In this document: positions 47,613 through 57,059 of the stretch, piece by piece
Layout of the letters: each line of letters opens with the position of its first letter
Position numbering within the stretch: the first letter of the stretch is position 1
Assembly: GCA_003859965.1 (NCBI GenBank)
Contig: RQYR01000018.1
Span: 1 to 64,000 of the forward strand
Direction of reading: 5' to 3'
DNA from: Comamonadaceae bacterium OH2545_COT-014
GTDB taxonomy: Bacteria; Pseudomonadota; Gammaproteobacteria; Burkholderiales; Burkholderiaceae_C
Length of the DNA stretch: 64,000 nucleotides
Translations under genes and position numbers: made by a program
The notes under the pieces: model-generated
Database searches by the model: none
What the model saw: only the letters and a program-made list of their open reading frames with translations
What the model was told of the DNA's origin: nothing

Positions 47613-48329
47613 TCAGGGACGGCGCAACCCGCTTCCGTGGGCCGCAGGAGCGGCCCCATGCGACTCGGGCGCCACGCGCTTGAAGACCTGAATGACCTTG
47701 ATGCTGCGGTACTTGCTGTTGCCTGGCGTGTGGACGGGGTGATAACTGTCGACGATCAGCGTGTCGCGGTCGTGAAAGTGCAGGCCAAAGGCGCCGATCC
47801 TGTCCCCGAACGCCAGCGTGTACGAGTGCTGTCCAAAACCCAGGCCCAGCGGCTTGAGCATGGGCGCCAGAAGCTGGGTCTGTTCTTCGTCCAGCGGGTC
47901 GGTGCTCAGGTTGACCTGGGTCTGCACTTCCTTGTAGGGCACGTAGGTGCCATTGTTGCGGCAATAAGCCCCCCATCGTTCCTGCCTGCACATGGCCACG
48001 GGAAAGGGCGGGTACAGGGTCATCACATAGGCTTGCTGCCCTTCCCAGATGCCATCGCCACGGCCCATGTCCCCGAGGTACTTGAAGTGGACTTTCTGGC
48101 CGGGGAAGAAAAAATCCTGTCTGTATTCATTCTCGTCCATGCCGATTTCCGGCACGGTCCTGACCAGCTGGAACGTACCCTCCAGCGGGCTGCGCGGCAG
48201 CGGCGGGGGGGCAGGGTCATCAGGCGCATCCATGCCTTCGTCTTCGGAGGCGGAAGAGGCCATTGCCGCCAAAGGCGGCAGGCCGAGCACGAGCACGAGC
48301 ACGACGGATTGGAATACACGCTTGAACAT
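47613..48329 (-). CDS. Exported protein, probable immunity to the muramidase
   Basis: The 238-residue protein has a clear signal peptide (MFKRVFQSVVLVLVLGLPPLAAMA). An acidic, Pro-rich linker and a beta-rich domain follow, with EGTFQLVRTVPEIGMDENEYRQD, PFPVAMCRQERWGAYCRNNG (two Cys) and FGLHFHDRDTLIVDSY. No family is recognised. It starts 10 bp after the muramidase gene on the same strand; a periplasmic location fits a protector against a peptidoglycan-cleaving toxin. The frame is open to 48377, but the signal peptide fixes the start at 48329. Confidence 0.6.
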   Translation of the reverse strand: MFKRVFQSVVLVLVLGLPPLAAMASSASEDEGMDAPDDPAPPPLPRSPLEGTFQLVRTVPEIGMDENEYRQDFFFPGQKVHFKYLGDMGRGDGIWEGQQAYVMTLYPPFPVAMCRQERWGAYCRNNGTYVPYKEVQTQVNLSTDPLDEEQTQLLAPMLKPLGLGFGQHSYTLAFGDRIGAFGLHFHDRDTLIVDSYHPVHTPGNSKYRSIKVIQVFKRVAPESHGAAPAAHGSGLRRP

Positions 48330-48339
48330 GGCGATATCT

Positions 48340-49527
48340 TCAAGGCTGGGGCGCCTGGACCTTGTAGGCCTCGGCATCCATGGTCTTGAACCATTCGTTC
48401 AGGTAGTTGTGCTCTTTGGGCACACGGTTGGCGTGCGCGCTGCTGGTGTAGTGACTGGTGTTCAGCAGCTTCAGGGCTTCTGCCACCTCCCCGCGAGCCA
48501 GAGCCTGGGCGACTTTTCTCGATGTTCTGGGGCCTGCCAGTCTGGTGTTCGTGATATTGCCGTCCTGATAGTGGCGTGACAGCAGCACCGTTTGCTCCTG
48601 CATGGACAGATCCTTGAACTCACGGCGAGGCTGGATGTGGCGGGTGAGATCGTCATAGGCCTTGATGGCGGACTGCAGGTGATGGTCTTTCATCTCCGCA
48701 TCGAGCAAATCGGCCTCGGCCTTGGTCAGTGTGAGCGGGTGAGTGCGCAGGTATTCAGCGGCCTGGCCGCGTTTGAGGCCCATGTAGGGTTCCAGCTGGT
48801 CGATCAGCGCTTGGAGCGCGCCGAACTGCTGCAGGCGCGCCTTGTACGTGGCTGGGTCTTGCTGTCCCAGATCGACCCCCGTGCCCACGGTCACGCCGGA
48901 CCGGCTGCTGCCCTTGAGCATGTCGCGGCCGTTCACGGTTTCAGTGGTGGTGTCCACGCGGATGGCGCCGTGCGGGTTGACGCGGATGTCGTGGGGCCAC
49001 CAGGGCAGGTAGCCCTGGGTGGCCTGGCCGCCTTCGTAGCTGGCCAGTTCGTTGAAGTCGATACGGGTGCCCCGCTGGGTGTTGATCTGGGCGGCGGCGG
49101 CCGGGTCCATGCGGGCTTGGGGGTCGGGGGTGGGACCCACGTTGAATTTTTTCGTGCGCCGGTCTGCACGGGCGGCATGGGCCTCGTCCACGTACACGAT
49201 GCCATTGCGGTAGGCGTTGTTGCCAAAGTTGCGGCCTACTTGATAGAGCACTTCGTTCCAGTCGGCCGGGTCCAGCTGGCGGCGCAGGGCTTCATTGTGC
49301 TGACGTGCCTGCTGCTGGGCGGGGGTGAGGGGCGCCGCTGTGGCGGCGTATAGGAGAGTGCCTGATGGCTGGCCGGAGCCTTGCCGTGCCATGTCGGCCA
49401 AGGTGCGGCTGGGAACGCTGGAAGACGGCGGCGCGGCAGGCGGTGGCGTCTGGTCAGCGGTTCGTGCAGGCTGGTTGGCAGACGCGGCCATAGAGGTACG
49501 GCGGGTGGATGCCGCAATAGTCAGCAT
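48340..49527 (-). CDS. Pesticin-like muramidase effector candidate
   Basis: The 395-residue protein has no signal peptide. Residues 1-60 are Pro/Ser/Thr-rich and disordered-looking. From about residue 155 it resembles the T4-lysozyme-like pesticin fold: NELASYEGG (Glu165) and, after a longer-than-usual insert, SGVTVGTGVDLGQQD. In that motif Thr213 and Asp219 are six residues apart, as the catalytic Thr and Asp are in pesticin. Helices with LTLTKAEADLLDAEMKDHHL and MQEQTVLLSRHYQDGN follow. It would cleave peptidoglycan and must be delivered by a secretion system not seen here. GGGAGAG precedes the ATG at 49527. An exported partner follows. Confidence 0.72.
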   Translation of the reverse strand: MLTIAASTRRTSMAASANQPARTADQTPPPAAPPSSSVPSRTLADMARQGSGQPSGTLLYAATAAPLTPAQQQARQHNEALRRQLDPADWNEVLYQVGRNFGNNAYRNGIVYVDEAHAARADRRTKKFNVGPTPDPQARMDPAAAAQINTQRGTRIDFNELASYEGGQATQGYLPWWPHDIRVNPHGAIRVDTTTETVNGRDMLKGSSRSGVTVGTGVDLGQQDPATYKARLQQFGALQALIDQLEPYMGLKRGQAAEYLRTHPLTLTKAEADLLDAEMKDHHLQSAIKAYDDLTRHIQPRREFKDLSMQEQTVLLSRHYQDGNITNTRLAGPRTSRKVAQALARGEVAEALKLLNTSHYTSSAHANRVPKEHNYLNEWFKTMDAEAYKVQAPQP

Positions 49528-49729
49528 GGGGCGCTCTCCCGGCAAGTCTTTGTCACAGGTTGGCGAAATTAACGCGCATCCGTCATGAGTGACAAGTTGG
49601 TATCGCTTCTCCATCGGCAGAAGTACCAAGGCGGTGCCCTTGCCATGAACAGGTTCTCAGGGCGCAGTTTTTTTGCTTTTTGGCGCCCCGGCTTTTGCCG
49701 GGGCGATGGACGGATGCGGCAGCAGGGTG

Positions 49730-52336
49730 TCAGGCGGGAGCCGCCGGTGGCTCGGCGCTCCAGAAATCGCGGCGGCACAGGCCGCGGGCGGCGCACCAGT
49801 CGCAGGCCGTGCCTTCGCCCAAGGCGGGCAGGGGGTGGCCGCTGGCGATGGCTTGCATGTCTTGGGTCATGCCGGCCACCAGCGCATCACGCAGGGCCGT
49901 GATCTGCTCCTGCGGCCAGGCCTGGACGGGGTGGCGTTCGCCCAGGTTGAGGTAGGCGGCTTTCAGGGTGTCGTCGGGCAGCAGCGCGGCGTAGAAGGGC
50001 AGCTGCGTGTCCTCGCTGGCGTCGGCGATGCGCTCGCGGGTGCGGTTGGGGTGTTCGGTTTTGTAGTCGATCAGCAGGGGCGTGCCGCCAGGCAGGTGGT
50101 CAATGCGGTCCAGGCGGCCTTCCAGGGTGACGGCGCCCAGCGTGGCCTGGGCGGGCGTTTCGCCAGCGACGTAGGTAGCGCCGCTGGCCTCGTGCGCGTC
50201 CAGCCAGTCCAGGTAGCCGTCGCGCAGCGAGGGCCATTGGGCCGAGAAGGGCAGGAATTCGCCTTCGTCCAGCGCCAGGGCTTCGGCGGCGGCCTGGGCG
50301 GCGGCGTCCAGCCGGGCGCTGCGCAGGGCGCGGTCGGTCGTGGGCGCGGCTTGCAGCGCCTGGTGAAAGGCGTGCAGCGTGTCGTGCAGCCAGTTGCCGA
50401 AGTCGCGTTTGCTGACTTCGGCGTCCAGCTCGCCGGCCTCGCGCAGTTGGCACTGGTGCAGGGCAAAGAAGCGGTAGGGGCAAGTGCGCAAATCGCCATA
50501 GCTGCTGGCGGACAGCCGGGTCACGGGCAGGGCGCTGCCATTGGGGGCGGGGCGCGGCACGGAAGCGGCGGCAATGGCGCGGGCCGGGCGGTTGTCGGGC
50601 GCGGGGAGGGGGGACGGCAGGGCTTGCACCAGCGGGCTGGGGAGCAGCGGCTCGCCGCTGCTGTCGCTTTGGCGCCAGAGCACGTCCACATGGGGTGTGC
50701 CCAAGGCTTGCCGCCAGGCGGCTTGTTGGGCGGCTTGCAGGCTGTCGCGCGTGGGCAGGCGCAGGTGCTGGCGCTGGGCGGGTGTCCACAGGCCAGGCGG
50801 CTCGGGCGCGGCGGGCAGACGCACTTCGTCGCACCCGGGCAATACCAGGGCGGCAAAGGGGCGGGCCAGCACTTGCGCCAGCGGCAGGATGACGAGCTGG
50901 GCCTCGGGCGGGGGCGGGGGGATGAAGCTGGCGGCTTCCAGCACGTTGCCGACCCAGGCGGTGAATTCAGGCAAGGCCAGGCGGCGATGTGCGGCGGGCA
51001 GCTCGGCCAGGCTGTCCTGCGCGGTGTCTTCATGCAGGTGCAGCGCCTCCAGCACGCGCTGGCCGGCGGCATCGTGCAGCAGGGCGGGCCATTGGCCTGC
51101 CGCTTGCAGCAGCGTGCGCAGCGCCGCCAGCCATTCGGGCAAAGGGCGCGGCGCGTCCAGCCGGGCGCGGGCCGTGTCGATGGCGCTGACGAGGCTTTGC
51201 AGGCGTTCGGCAACGCCAGGCGGCGGGCGGGAGGGGGCGTCTGGCTGTGCCAGTGCGTGGGTCATGGGCGTAGCGCCTTGCCAGGCGCTGATGGCGGCGC
51301 GGCGCAAGTGGCGCTCCAGCAGCGGCACGTCGGCAGCGGCCCAGGCGCTGGCGGCGGGGGCGAGTTTGAGCCAGGCCAGCACGTCGTCGCTGCTGGCGCG
51401 GCGGGCTGCGGCGTGCAGGGCGGCCATGAGTGTGGCGGCGGCTTGCGTGGTGGAGAGTTTCCAGCCCGTTTCATCGCGCATGGTGACGCGGCCGCCCAGC
51501 AAGGCGTGGACGCGGCGGGCGATGGCGCGGTCATTGGCGGCCAGCGCCACGGGCGCCCGCCCGGCGGCCAGGTGATGGAGCACGCAGGCGGCGGCGCGCT
51601 GGGCTTCGTCTTCGGCGTCACGGGCCGTGTGCACAAAGCATTGGCCGGGCGCGGCGGGGCTGGCCAGGGGCAGGGCCAGCGCCTTGGCGGGGGTAAAAAA
51701 GTCCAGCAGCGAGTCGGTCAGCGCATCGTCTTGCACGCCTTGCAGCGCCACCAGGGCGTCGGTGGTTTCCAGGGTGCGGGCGGAAAACAGCACATCGGTG
51801 GCGTAGTCGGAAGCGGCGGCCCAGGCAATGGCCAGCCGGGCCACGGCGGCCTCGTGGGCGAGCCAGCCGTCGCCTGAGGCGGGCGTGGCCTGGCGGGCCA
51901 GTTCGGCCCAGTCAGGGCGCAAGGCGGGCGGGGCGGCGGCGGCCAGCGGTGCCAGGGCCAGCACGGTTTCCAGCAGCGGGGCGGCCAGCCGCTCATGCAG
52001 CGCGGCCAGGCCCGCGCCTTCCAGCAAGGCGTGAGCGGTCAGCGTGTCGCGGGCCGTGTCGAACGCGATGTCGCTCGGGCCGGGGGCAAAGGGCGACAGC
52101 CGCCGCGCCCACGAGCGCGTGGTTTCAAAGTGGGGGGCAAAGCTGTCGGGAAAGCACGCGGCCCACTGGCTTTGCGCCAGCGGCAGCAATTGCGCAAAGG
52201 GCAGCAAGATCACGCTGCGGGCGGGGTGGGCGGCGCAGTCCCGCAAGTGCTCATGCACCCGCGTGAGGCAGGTGCGCCACAAGGCGTTTTCAGGCGGGGC
52301 GCTGGCAGGACGGGCGGTGGCAGCTATGGCGGTCAT
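49730..52336 (-). CDS. AddB-like PD-(D/E)XK nuclease
   Basis: The 868-residue protein resembles the nuclease/inactive-helicase subunit of AddAB-type double-strand-break repair enzymes. An inactivated helicase-like N-terminal half (ARSVILLPFAQLLPLAQSQW) leads to a RecB-type nuclease domain (about 640-868) with LTRLSASSYGDLRTCPYRFFA, GRLDRIDHLPGGTPLLIDYKT (the D...DYK active site) and CDWCAARGLCRR. The four cysteines (one in RTCPYRF, three in the tail) suit the iron-sulfur staple of AddB. The AddA-like helicase expected next to it is absent; the muramidase pair lies there instead. ATG 52336 is chosen over 52351. Confidence 0.82.
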   Translation of the reverse strand: MTAIAATARPASAPPENALWRTCLTRVHEHLRDCAAHPARSVILLPFAQLLPLAQSQWAACFPDSFAPHFETTRSWARRLSPFAPGPSDIAFDTARDTLTAHALLEGAGLAALHERLAAPLLETVLALAPLAAAAPPALRPDWAELARQATPASGDGWLAHEAAVARLAIAWAAASDYATDVLFSARTLETTDALVALQGVQDDALTDSLLDFFTPAKALALPLASPAAPGQCFVHTARDAEDEAQRAAACVLHHLAAGRAPVALAANDRAIARRVHALLGGRVTMRDETGWKLSTTQAAATLMAALHAAARRASSDDVLAWLKLAPAASAWAAADVPLLERHLRRAAISAWQGATPMTHALAQPDAPSRPPPGVAERLQSLVSAIDTARARLDAPRPLPEWLAALRTLLQAAGQWPALLHDAAGQRVLEALHLHEDTAQDSLAELPAAHRRLALPEFTAWVGNVLEAASFIPPPPPEAQLVILPLAQVLARPFAALVLPGCDEVRLPAAPEPPGLWTPAQRQHLRLPTRDSLQAAQQAAWRQALGTPHVDVLWRQSDSSGEPLLPSPLVQALPSPLPAPDNRPARAIAAASVPRPAPNGSALPVTRLSASSYGDLRTCPYRFFALHQCQLREAGELDAEVSKRDFGNWLHDTLHAFHQALQAAPTTDRALRSARLDAAAQAAAEALALDEGEFLPFSAQWPSLRDGYLDWLDAHEASGATYVAGETPAQATLGAVTLEGRLDRIDHLPGGTPLLIDYKTEHPNRTRERIADASEDTQLPFYAALLPDDTLKAAYLNLGERHPVQAWPQEQITALRDALVAGMTQDMQAIASGHPLPALGEGTACDWCAARGLCRRDFWSAEPPAAPA

Positions 52337-52443
52337 AGCAAAAGGCCGCAAGGCGGGAGGGTGGTTTCTGTCACAATGGGATGACTGTAGCGGCTCGCTT
52401 TGTCCGCGCGTTTTCTTTGTTCCACTGAAAGACTTTTTTCCCC

Positions 52444-52773
52444 ATGGCCAGCGATCTCATCAAGCACGTCAGCGACGCCTCGTTCGAGGCCGACGTTCTC
52501 CAGTCCGACCTGCCGGTTCTTCTGGACTTCTGGGCTGAATGGTGCGGCCCCTGCAAAGCCATTGCCCCCGCGCTGGACGAGCTGGCAGCCGCCTATGAAG
52601 GCAAGTGCCGCATTGCCAAGATCAACATCGACGAAAACCGCGAAATTCCCGCCAAATTCGGCATCCGCGGCATCCCCACGCTGATGGTCTTCAAGGGTGG
52701 CCAGCAAGTGGCCACCAAGGTAGGCGCGCTGAGCAAGGCGCAGCTTGCAGCGCTGCTGGATCAGCACGTTTGA
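52444..52773 (+). CDS. trxA: Thioredoxin
   Basis: A 109-residue cytoplasmic disulfide reductase that supplies electrons to ribonucleotide reductase and other targets. The active site WCGPCK lies at residues about 33-38 in VLLDFWAEWCGPCKAIAP, with the cis-Pro in GIRGIPTLMVFKGG. Length and sequence are typical of TrxA. It diverges from the AddB-like gene and lies 248 bp before rho, the common trxA-rho order. Confidence 0.96.
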   Translation: MASDLIKHVSDASFEADVLQSDLPVLLDFWAEWCGPCKAIAPALDELAAAYEGKCRIAKINIDENREIPAKFGIRGIPTLMVFKGGQQVATKVGALSKAQLAALLDQHV

Positions 52774-53021
52774 GGCATTGAAGCCCCTGCCCGCTGACAG
52801 CGGCGGGGTGGGGCTGTCCACGACATTTTTGCTGTCATAATCCACCCCCGTTCAGGCTGGCGCCGAGAGTCGCCGCGCCAGCCCGGCCTGCTGGCTTCGC
52901 CGCAGGCCGAGGGAACAGGCCGCGCGCCTGGCTTCACCCTCTTCCTCCCCTTTCTTTTTCGTCTTTTTTCCCGTGCGGCCCGCTGGCGGGCTGCGTCATT
53001 GCCCAAGCGCATCTTTTCCCT

Positions 53022-54287
53022 ATGCACCTGAACGAACTCAAGGCTTTGCACGTTTCCGAAGTGGTCAAACAGGCGGAGGCGCTGGAAATCGAAAACACCG
53101 GCCGCATGCGCAAGCAGGAGCTGATGTTCGCCATCATCAAAAAGCGCGCCAAGGCGGGAGAGCAGGTATTCGCCGACGGGGTGCTGGAAATCCTGCCCGA
53201 CGGCTTCGGCTTTTTGCGCAGCCCCGACACCAGCTACACCGCCAGCACGGACGACATCTACATCAGCCCCAGCCAGGTGCGCCGCTTCAACCTGCACACC
53301 GGCGACATGATCGAGGGCGAGGTGCGCATTCCGAAGGACGGCGAGCGCTACTTCGCGCTGACCAAGCTCGACAAGGTCAACGGCCTGCCGCCCGAGCAGA
53401 ACAAGCACAAGATCATGTTCGAGAACCTGACGCCGCTGTTCCCCAAGGAGCAGATGCGCCTGGAGCGCGACAACTTCAAAGGCGAGGAAAACATCACCGG
53501 CCGCATCATCGACGTGATCGCGCCCATCGGCAAAGGCCAGCGCGCGCTCATCGTGGCCCCGCCCAAGAGCGGCAAGACGGTGATGATGCAAACCATCGCC
53601 CACGCCATCAGCGCCAACTACCCCGACAGCCACATGATGGTGCTGCTGGTGGACGAGCGCCCCGAGGAAGTGACGGACATGCAGCGCTCGGTCAAGGCCG
53701 AGGTCATTGCCTCCACCTTCGACGAACCCGCCGCGCGCCACGTGCACGTGGCCGAGATGGTGATCGAGCGCGCCAAGCGCCTGGTGGAGCTGAAAAAGGA
53801 CGTGGTGATCCTGCTGGACTCCATCACCCGCCTGGCGCGCGCCTACAACAACGTGGTGCCTTCCAGCGGCAAGGTGCTCACCGGCGGCGTGGACGCCAAC
53901 GCCCTGCACCGCCCCAAGCGCTTTCTGGGCGCGGCGCGCAACGTGGAGGAAGGCGGCTCGCTGACCATCATCGCCACCGCGCTGATCGACACCGGCAGCA
54001 AGATGGACGAAGTGATCTTCGAGGAATTCAAGGGCACCGGCAACAGCGAGATCCATCTGGACCGCCGCCTGTACGAAAAGCGCGTGTTCCCCAGCATCCA
54101 GCTCAACCGCAGCGGCACGCGCCGCGAAGAGCTGCTGCTGCCGCCCGAAATCCTGCAAAAGACCCGCATCCTGCGCCAGTTCATGTACAACATGGACGAG
54201 ATCGAGGCGATGGAAATGGTCATCAAGAGCATGAAGGCCACCAAGACCAATGTGGACTTCTTCGACATGATGCGCCGCGGCGGCTGA
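53022..54287 (+). CDS. rho: Transcription termination factor Rho
   Basis: Rho is the ring-shaped RNA helicase that ends transcription at Rho-dependent sites. The 421-residue protein has the N-terminal RNA-binding helices and cold-shock-like domain ([44 protein letters not shown]). Walker A is [16 protein letters not shown], Walker B is [15 protein letters not shown], and the Q/R loops include [28 protein letters not shown]. The end is [13 protein letters not shown]. Length is typical. Confidence 0.98.
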   Translation: MHLNELKALHVSEVVKQAEALEIENTGRMRKQELMFAIIKKRAKAGEQVFADGVLEILPDGFGFLRSPDTSYTASTDDIYISPSQVRRFNLHTGDMIEGEVRIPKDGERYFALTKLDKVNGLPPEQNKHKIMFENLTPLFPKEQMRLERDNFKGEENITGRIIDVIAPIGKGQRALIVAPPKSGKTVMMQTIAHAISANYPDSHMMVLLVDERPEEVTDMQRSVKAEVIASTFDEPAARHVHVAEMVIERAKRLVELKKDVVILLDSITRLARAYNNVVPSSGKVLTGGVDANALHRPKRFLGAARNVEEGGSLTIIATALIDTGSKMDEVIFEEFKGTGNSEIHLDRRLYEKRVFPSIQLNRSGTRREELLLPPEILQKTRILRQFMYNMDEIEAMEMVIKSMKATKTNVDFFDMMRRGG

Positions 54288-54340
54288 CGCGCCGGCGGCG
54301 GGCTGATGGCTCGGCCTACCCGCGTTGCAGGCCACGCCCT

Positions 54341-54346
54341 TATAAT
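54341..54346 (+). promoter_or_regulatory. Consensus -10 box upstream of rpmE2
   Basis: A perfect TATAAT lies 73 bp before the rpmE2 ATG in the 131-bp gap after rho. No good -35 is found at the standard distance, so the promoter is tentative. Confidence 0.4.
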
Positions 54347-54418
54347 CCACCGTTTTTGCGGAAAGTACGCCGGATGGGCCGGCGCGGCTCCCGTAGCGCC
54401 CTTGAAGGATTTACAACC

Positions 54419-54673
54419 ATGCGCGAAGGCATCCACCCCGATTACCGCGAAGTCTGCTTTCTGGACTTGTCCAACGGCTTCAAATTCGTTACCCGTTCCT
54501 GCGTCAACACCAAGGAAACGGTGAAGATGGACGACGGCCGCGAACTGCCGCTATTCAAACTCGATACGTCCAGCGAATCGCACCCGTTCTACACCGGCAC
54601 CCAGAAGTCGGTGGACAACATGGGCGGCCGCGTGGAGAAGTTCCGCAACCGCTTCGGCAAATTGCCGCGCTGA
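54419..54673 (+). CDS. rpmE2: 50S ribosomal protein L31, type B
   Basis: An 84-residue ribosomal protein. [36 protein letters not shown] and [11 protein letters not shown] are the L31 type B signature. The zinc-binding CxxC pairs of type A are missing, as expected for the zinc-independent paralogue that replaces type A under zinc shortage. AAGGA precedes the ATG. It follows rho, a common pairing. A hairpin at 54700 follows. Confidence 0.96.
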   Translation: MREGIHPDYREVCFLDLSNGFKFVTRSCVNTKETVKMDDGRELPLFKLDTSSESHPFYTGTQKSVDNMGGRVEKFRNRFGKLPR

Positions 54674-54699
54674 ATTTCACACGCTTTTGTGTCACTCCC

Positions 54700-54732
54700 A
54701 AGGGCAGCCCGGGCAACCGCGCTGCCCTTTCG
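54700..54732 (+). terminator. Hairpin after rpmE2
   Basis: AAGGGCAGC (54700-54708) and GCTGCCCTT (54721-54729) form a 9-bp stem with a short T-rich tail. It is the likely terminator of rpmE2. The rest of the 258-bp gap before the hydrolase gene shows nothing recognisable. Confidence 0.55.
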
Positions 54733-54931
54733 CTTGAGTGTCCAGATAGCATGCAGGTCAGGGTATTTCCAGAAGGTAGGTTAAAGCGCGGCTTGGCCTG
54801 AGCCTGCCTGTGTCAGTACCAGGATCGATGCAGATCGAAGATGTGGCTTATATGGGTGCGCTGGTCAGATGAGGTGGCCCGCTCCGCGTGTCCAAGTGAG
54901 TTTCACGATCTGCAAATCATGAGTAGACGGC

Positions 54932-55921
54932 ATGCATGACGACGCTTCCGTTCGTTACCGTGCGCCGCTTTGGCTGCCTGGCGGGCATGCACAGACGATC
55001 TGGCCCGCGCTGTATGCGCGGCGCTTTGCCGGGGAGGCGCCAGCCTGGCGGCGCACGCGGCACCGCACGCCCGACGGTGACTTCATTGACATGGACTGGC
55101 TGGCTGCGCCGCCCGGCCCCGGTGCCCCTTGGCTGGTGCTGTTTCATGGCCTGGAAGGTTCGTCACGCAGCCACTACGCGCAAGCGTGGGCCCACTGGGC
55201 GCGCCTGCGCGGCTGGCGCATGGTGGTGCCGCATTTCCGGGGGTGCTCGGGGGAGATCAATCAGGCGCCGCGTGTGTATCGCTCGGGCGATCATGAAGAG
55301 GTGGACTGGATGCTGGCGCGCCTGAGTGCGGCAGCGGCGGGCGCGCCCTTGCTGGCGGTGGGCGTGTCGCTGGGCGGTAATGCGCTGCTGCGCTGGGCGG
55401 GCGAGGCCGGGGGGCAGGCCGCGCGCCGCGTCCGGGCCGTGGCCGCAGTATGCGCGCCGGTGGATTTGGCAGCCGGCGCCCAAGCCATGGAGCGCGGGTT
55501 CAACCAGCGGGTGTACGGGCGCATGTTCCTGCGCAGCATGAGACCGAAGGCGATGGCCAAGCTGGCGCAATACCCTGGCCTGTTCGATGCGAGGCGCCTG
55601 CGGGCGGTGCAAAACCTGCGTGCTTTCGACGAGGTGTTCACGGCGCCACTGCATGGCTTTGCCCATGCCGACGACTACTACCGCCGCGCCAGCGCCTTGC
55701 CGGTGCTGCCAGACATTCGCGTGCCCGCCCTGGTGTTGAACGCGCGCAACGATCCGTTCGTGCCCGCTGCGATTTTGCCGCGCGCGGCGCAAGCGGGCCG
55801 CTTTGTCACGCTGTGGCAGCCCGCGGAGGGTGGCCATGTCGGCTTTCCCCAAGGCGCGCCGCCAGGCCATGTGCAATGGTTGCCGGAGGCCGTGGGGGCT
55901 TGGCTGGGCGGGCAGGTTTAG
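54932..55921 (+). CDS. Alpha/beta hydrolase, YheT family
   Basis: The 329-residue protein matches the YheT/COG0429 hydrolases. It has LWLPGGHAQTIWPALYARR near the N-terminus and LVLFHGLEGSSRSHYAQAWA. The nucleophile elbow is GVSLGGNALLRW (Ser about 145), with the acid in NARNDPFVP and the catalytic His in GGHVGFP. Members act on lipid or acyl esters; the substrate is unknown. It is convergent with the metal ABC operon. Confidence 0.88.
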   Translation: MHDDASVRYRAPLWLPGGHAQTIWPALYARRFAGEAPAWRRTRHRTPDGDFIDMDWLAAPPGPGAPWLVLFHGLEGSSRSHYAQAWAHWARLRGWRMVVPHFRGCSGEINQAPRVYRSGDHEEVDWMLARLSAAAAGAPLLAVGVSLGGNALLRWAGEAGGQAARRVRAVAAVCAPVDLAAGAQAMERGFNQRVYGRMFLRSMRPKAMAKLAQYPGLFDARRLRAVQNLRAFDEVFTAPLHGFAHADDYYRRASALPVLPDIRVPALVLNARNDPFVPAAILPRAAQAGRFVTLWQPAEGGHVGFPQGAPPGHVQWLPEAVGAWLGGQV

Positions 55922-55987
55922 GGCCGGTTCATGTGGGGCGGTGCCGTGTCAGGCGATCTGCCCGGTGAGCCGGGCATGGTGCCGGGG

Positions 55988-57001
55988 TCAATGGGCGCTG
56001 GCGCCCATGGCCTGTGCGATGGCCTGCATGGCCTCGGCCAGCGCGGCCACGGGGTCGGGGGCGCTTTCGCTGAGCACCACCAGCTGCGCGCCGCTGGCGG
56101 CGATGGCCTGGGCCACGGCATCGTCAGGCGCGGCGTGGGCCAGCACGGCGCGTGGTTTCTCGCGTGCCAGGGCTTGGGCCAAGGCTTTGGGCAGTGCGTC
56201 GTCTTTTTCCGGGGCTTGCCAGGGCACGGCCTCCAGTTGCAAGGCGGTGGCCAGGGCCTGCATGCGGGGCGATAGCAGCAGCACGGAGACATCGCTGGCC
56301 TGGGCCAGGGCGCGGCTGGCCTGGGCTTCGGCCTGTTGCAGGCGTTGCTGGATGGCGGCCAGGTTGGCTTGCAGGCGCGGCGCGGCTTCGGGCGCCAGGC
56401 GCGCCAGCGCGTCGGCCATGAGCGTGGCCATGCGGGCCAGGTTGGCGCTGTCTTGCCAGGGCGGGTTGTTCAGCACGCTGGCGGCGGTGTGGCCAGTGGC
56501 ATCGCCCTGGCGGGCGGGCAGGGTCACGCCGGGCAGGTCGCCTTCGATGGGGTGGGCCACGTCGATTTCCACGATGCGGATGTTGGCGCGCCGTGCCAGC
56601 GGATAGAGCTGGTCATCGGGCCAGATGGAACGCAGCGTGAGCGCGGCCTGCGCCTGCGCGGCGGCGGCCAGCAGTTCGTCTTGCCCGCGCCCGGCCAGGT
56701 AGGCGGGCAGGCGGTTGGCGGGCAGGCGCGCGGGGGCCATGCGCAGCAGCTCGATGCCGCTGCCTTGCAGCAGTTGCTGGGCCAGGCCATGCACCACGGG
56801 GTGGGCGGCCAGCACGCGCAGCGGGGCGGCGGCAGGCGCTGCGGCAGGGCTGGCGCTTGGGGCTGTGGCGGATGCCTTGGCTGCCGGGTTGGTGGCCGCG
56901 TTGGTGGCCAAGGCAGGCATTGCGAGCAGGGCCGAGGCCAGGGCGGCCAGCGTAGTCAGGGCAAGCAAACGGGGGCGCGGCAGGGGCATGGCGGGTCTCA
57001 T
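55988..57001 (-). CDS. Atypical ZnuA-like periplasmic protein of the metal ABC operon
   Basis: The 337-residue protein has a signal peptide (LLALTTLAALASALLAMPALA), an Ala/Pro/Thr-rich linker, and a two-lobed domain resembling metal-binding ABC receptors (RVLAAHPVVHGLAQQLLQGSGIELL, NIRIVEIDVAHPIEGD, and a long central helix LQANLAAIQQRLQQAEAQASRAL). The usual set of three metal-ligand histidines of ZnuA is not obvious, so it may be an accessory or altered binding protein. It is the last gene of the operon, 58 bp after the permease. The frame is open to 57208; the start at 57001 fits the signal peptide. Confidence 0.7.
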   Translation of the reverse strand: MRPAMPLPRPRLLALTTLAALASALLAMPALATNAATNPAAKASATAPSASPAAAPAAAPLRVLAAHPVVHGLAQQLLQGSGIELLRMAPARLPANRLPAYLAGRGQDELLAAAAQAQAALTLRSIWPDDQLYPLARRANIRIVEIDVAHPIEGDLPGVTLPARQGDATGHTAASVLNNPPWQDSANLARMATLMADALARLAPEAAPRLQANLAAIQQRLQQAEAQASRALAQASDVSVLLLSPRMQALATALQLEAVPWQAPEKDDALPKALAQALAREKPRAVLAHAAPDDAVAQAIAASGAQLVVLSESAPDPVAALAEAMQAIAQAMGASAH

Positions 57002-57059
57002 GACGGATCTTTCAGGCAGGCGCGGGGGCATGGCATGGGCTGGTGGGTGGCGGGCGGCG

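Noticed and set aside
52784-52815. Terminator after trxA
   Set aside because: A GC-rich hairpin is present (around CCGCTGACAGCGG) but it is imperfect and has no T-run; not supported enough to list.
52818-52842. Dispersed element copy before rho
   Set aside because: ATTTTTGCTGTCATAATCC resembles the element's AT-rich edge but lacks GATAGC and the hairpin; it fits a rho promoter -10 region (CATAAT) better.
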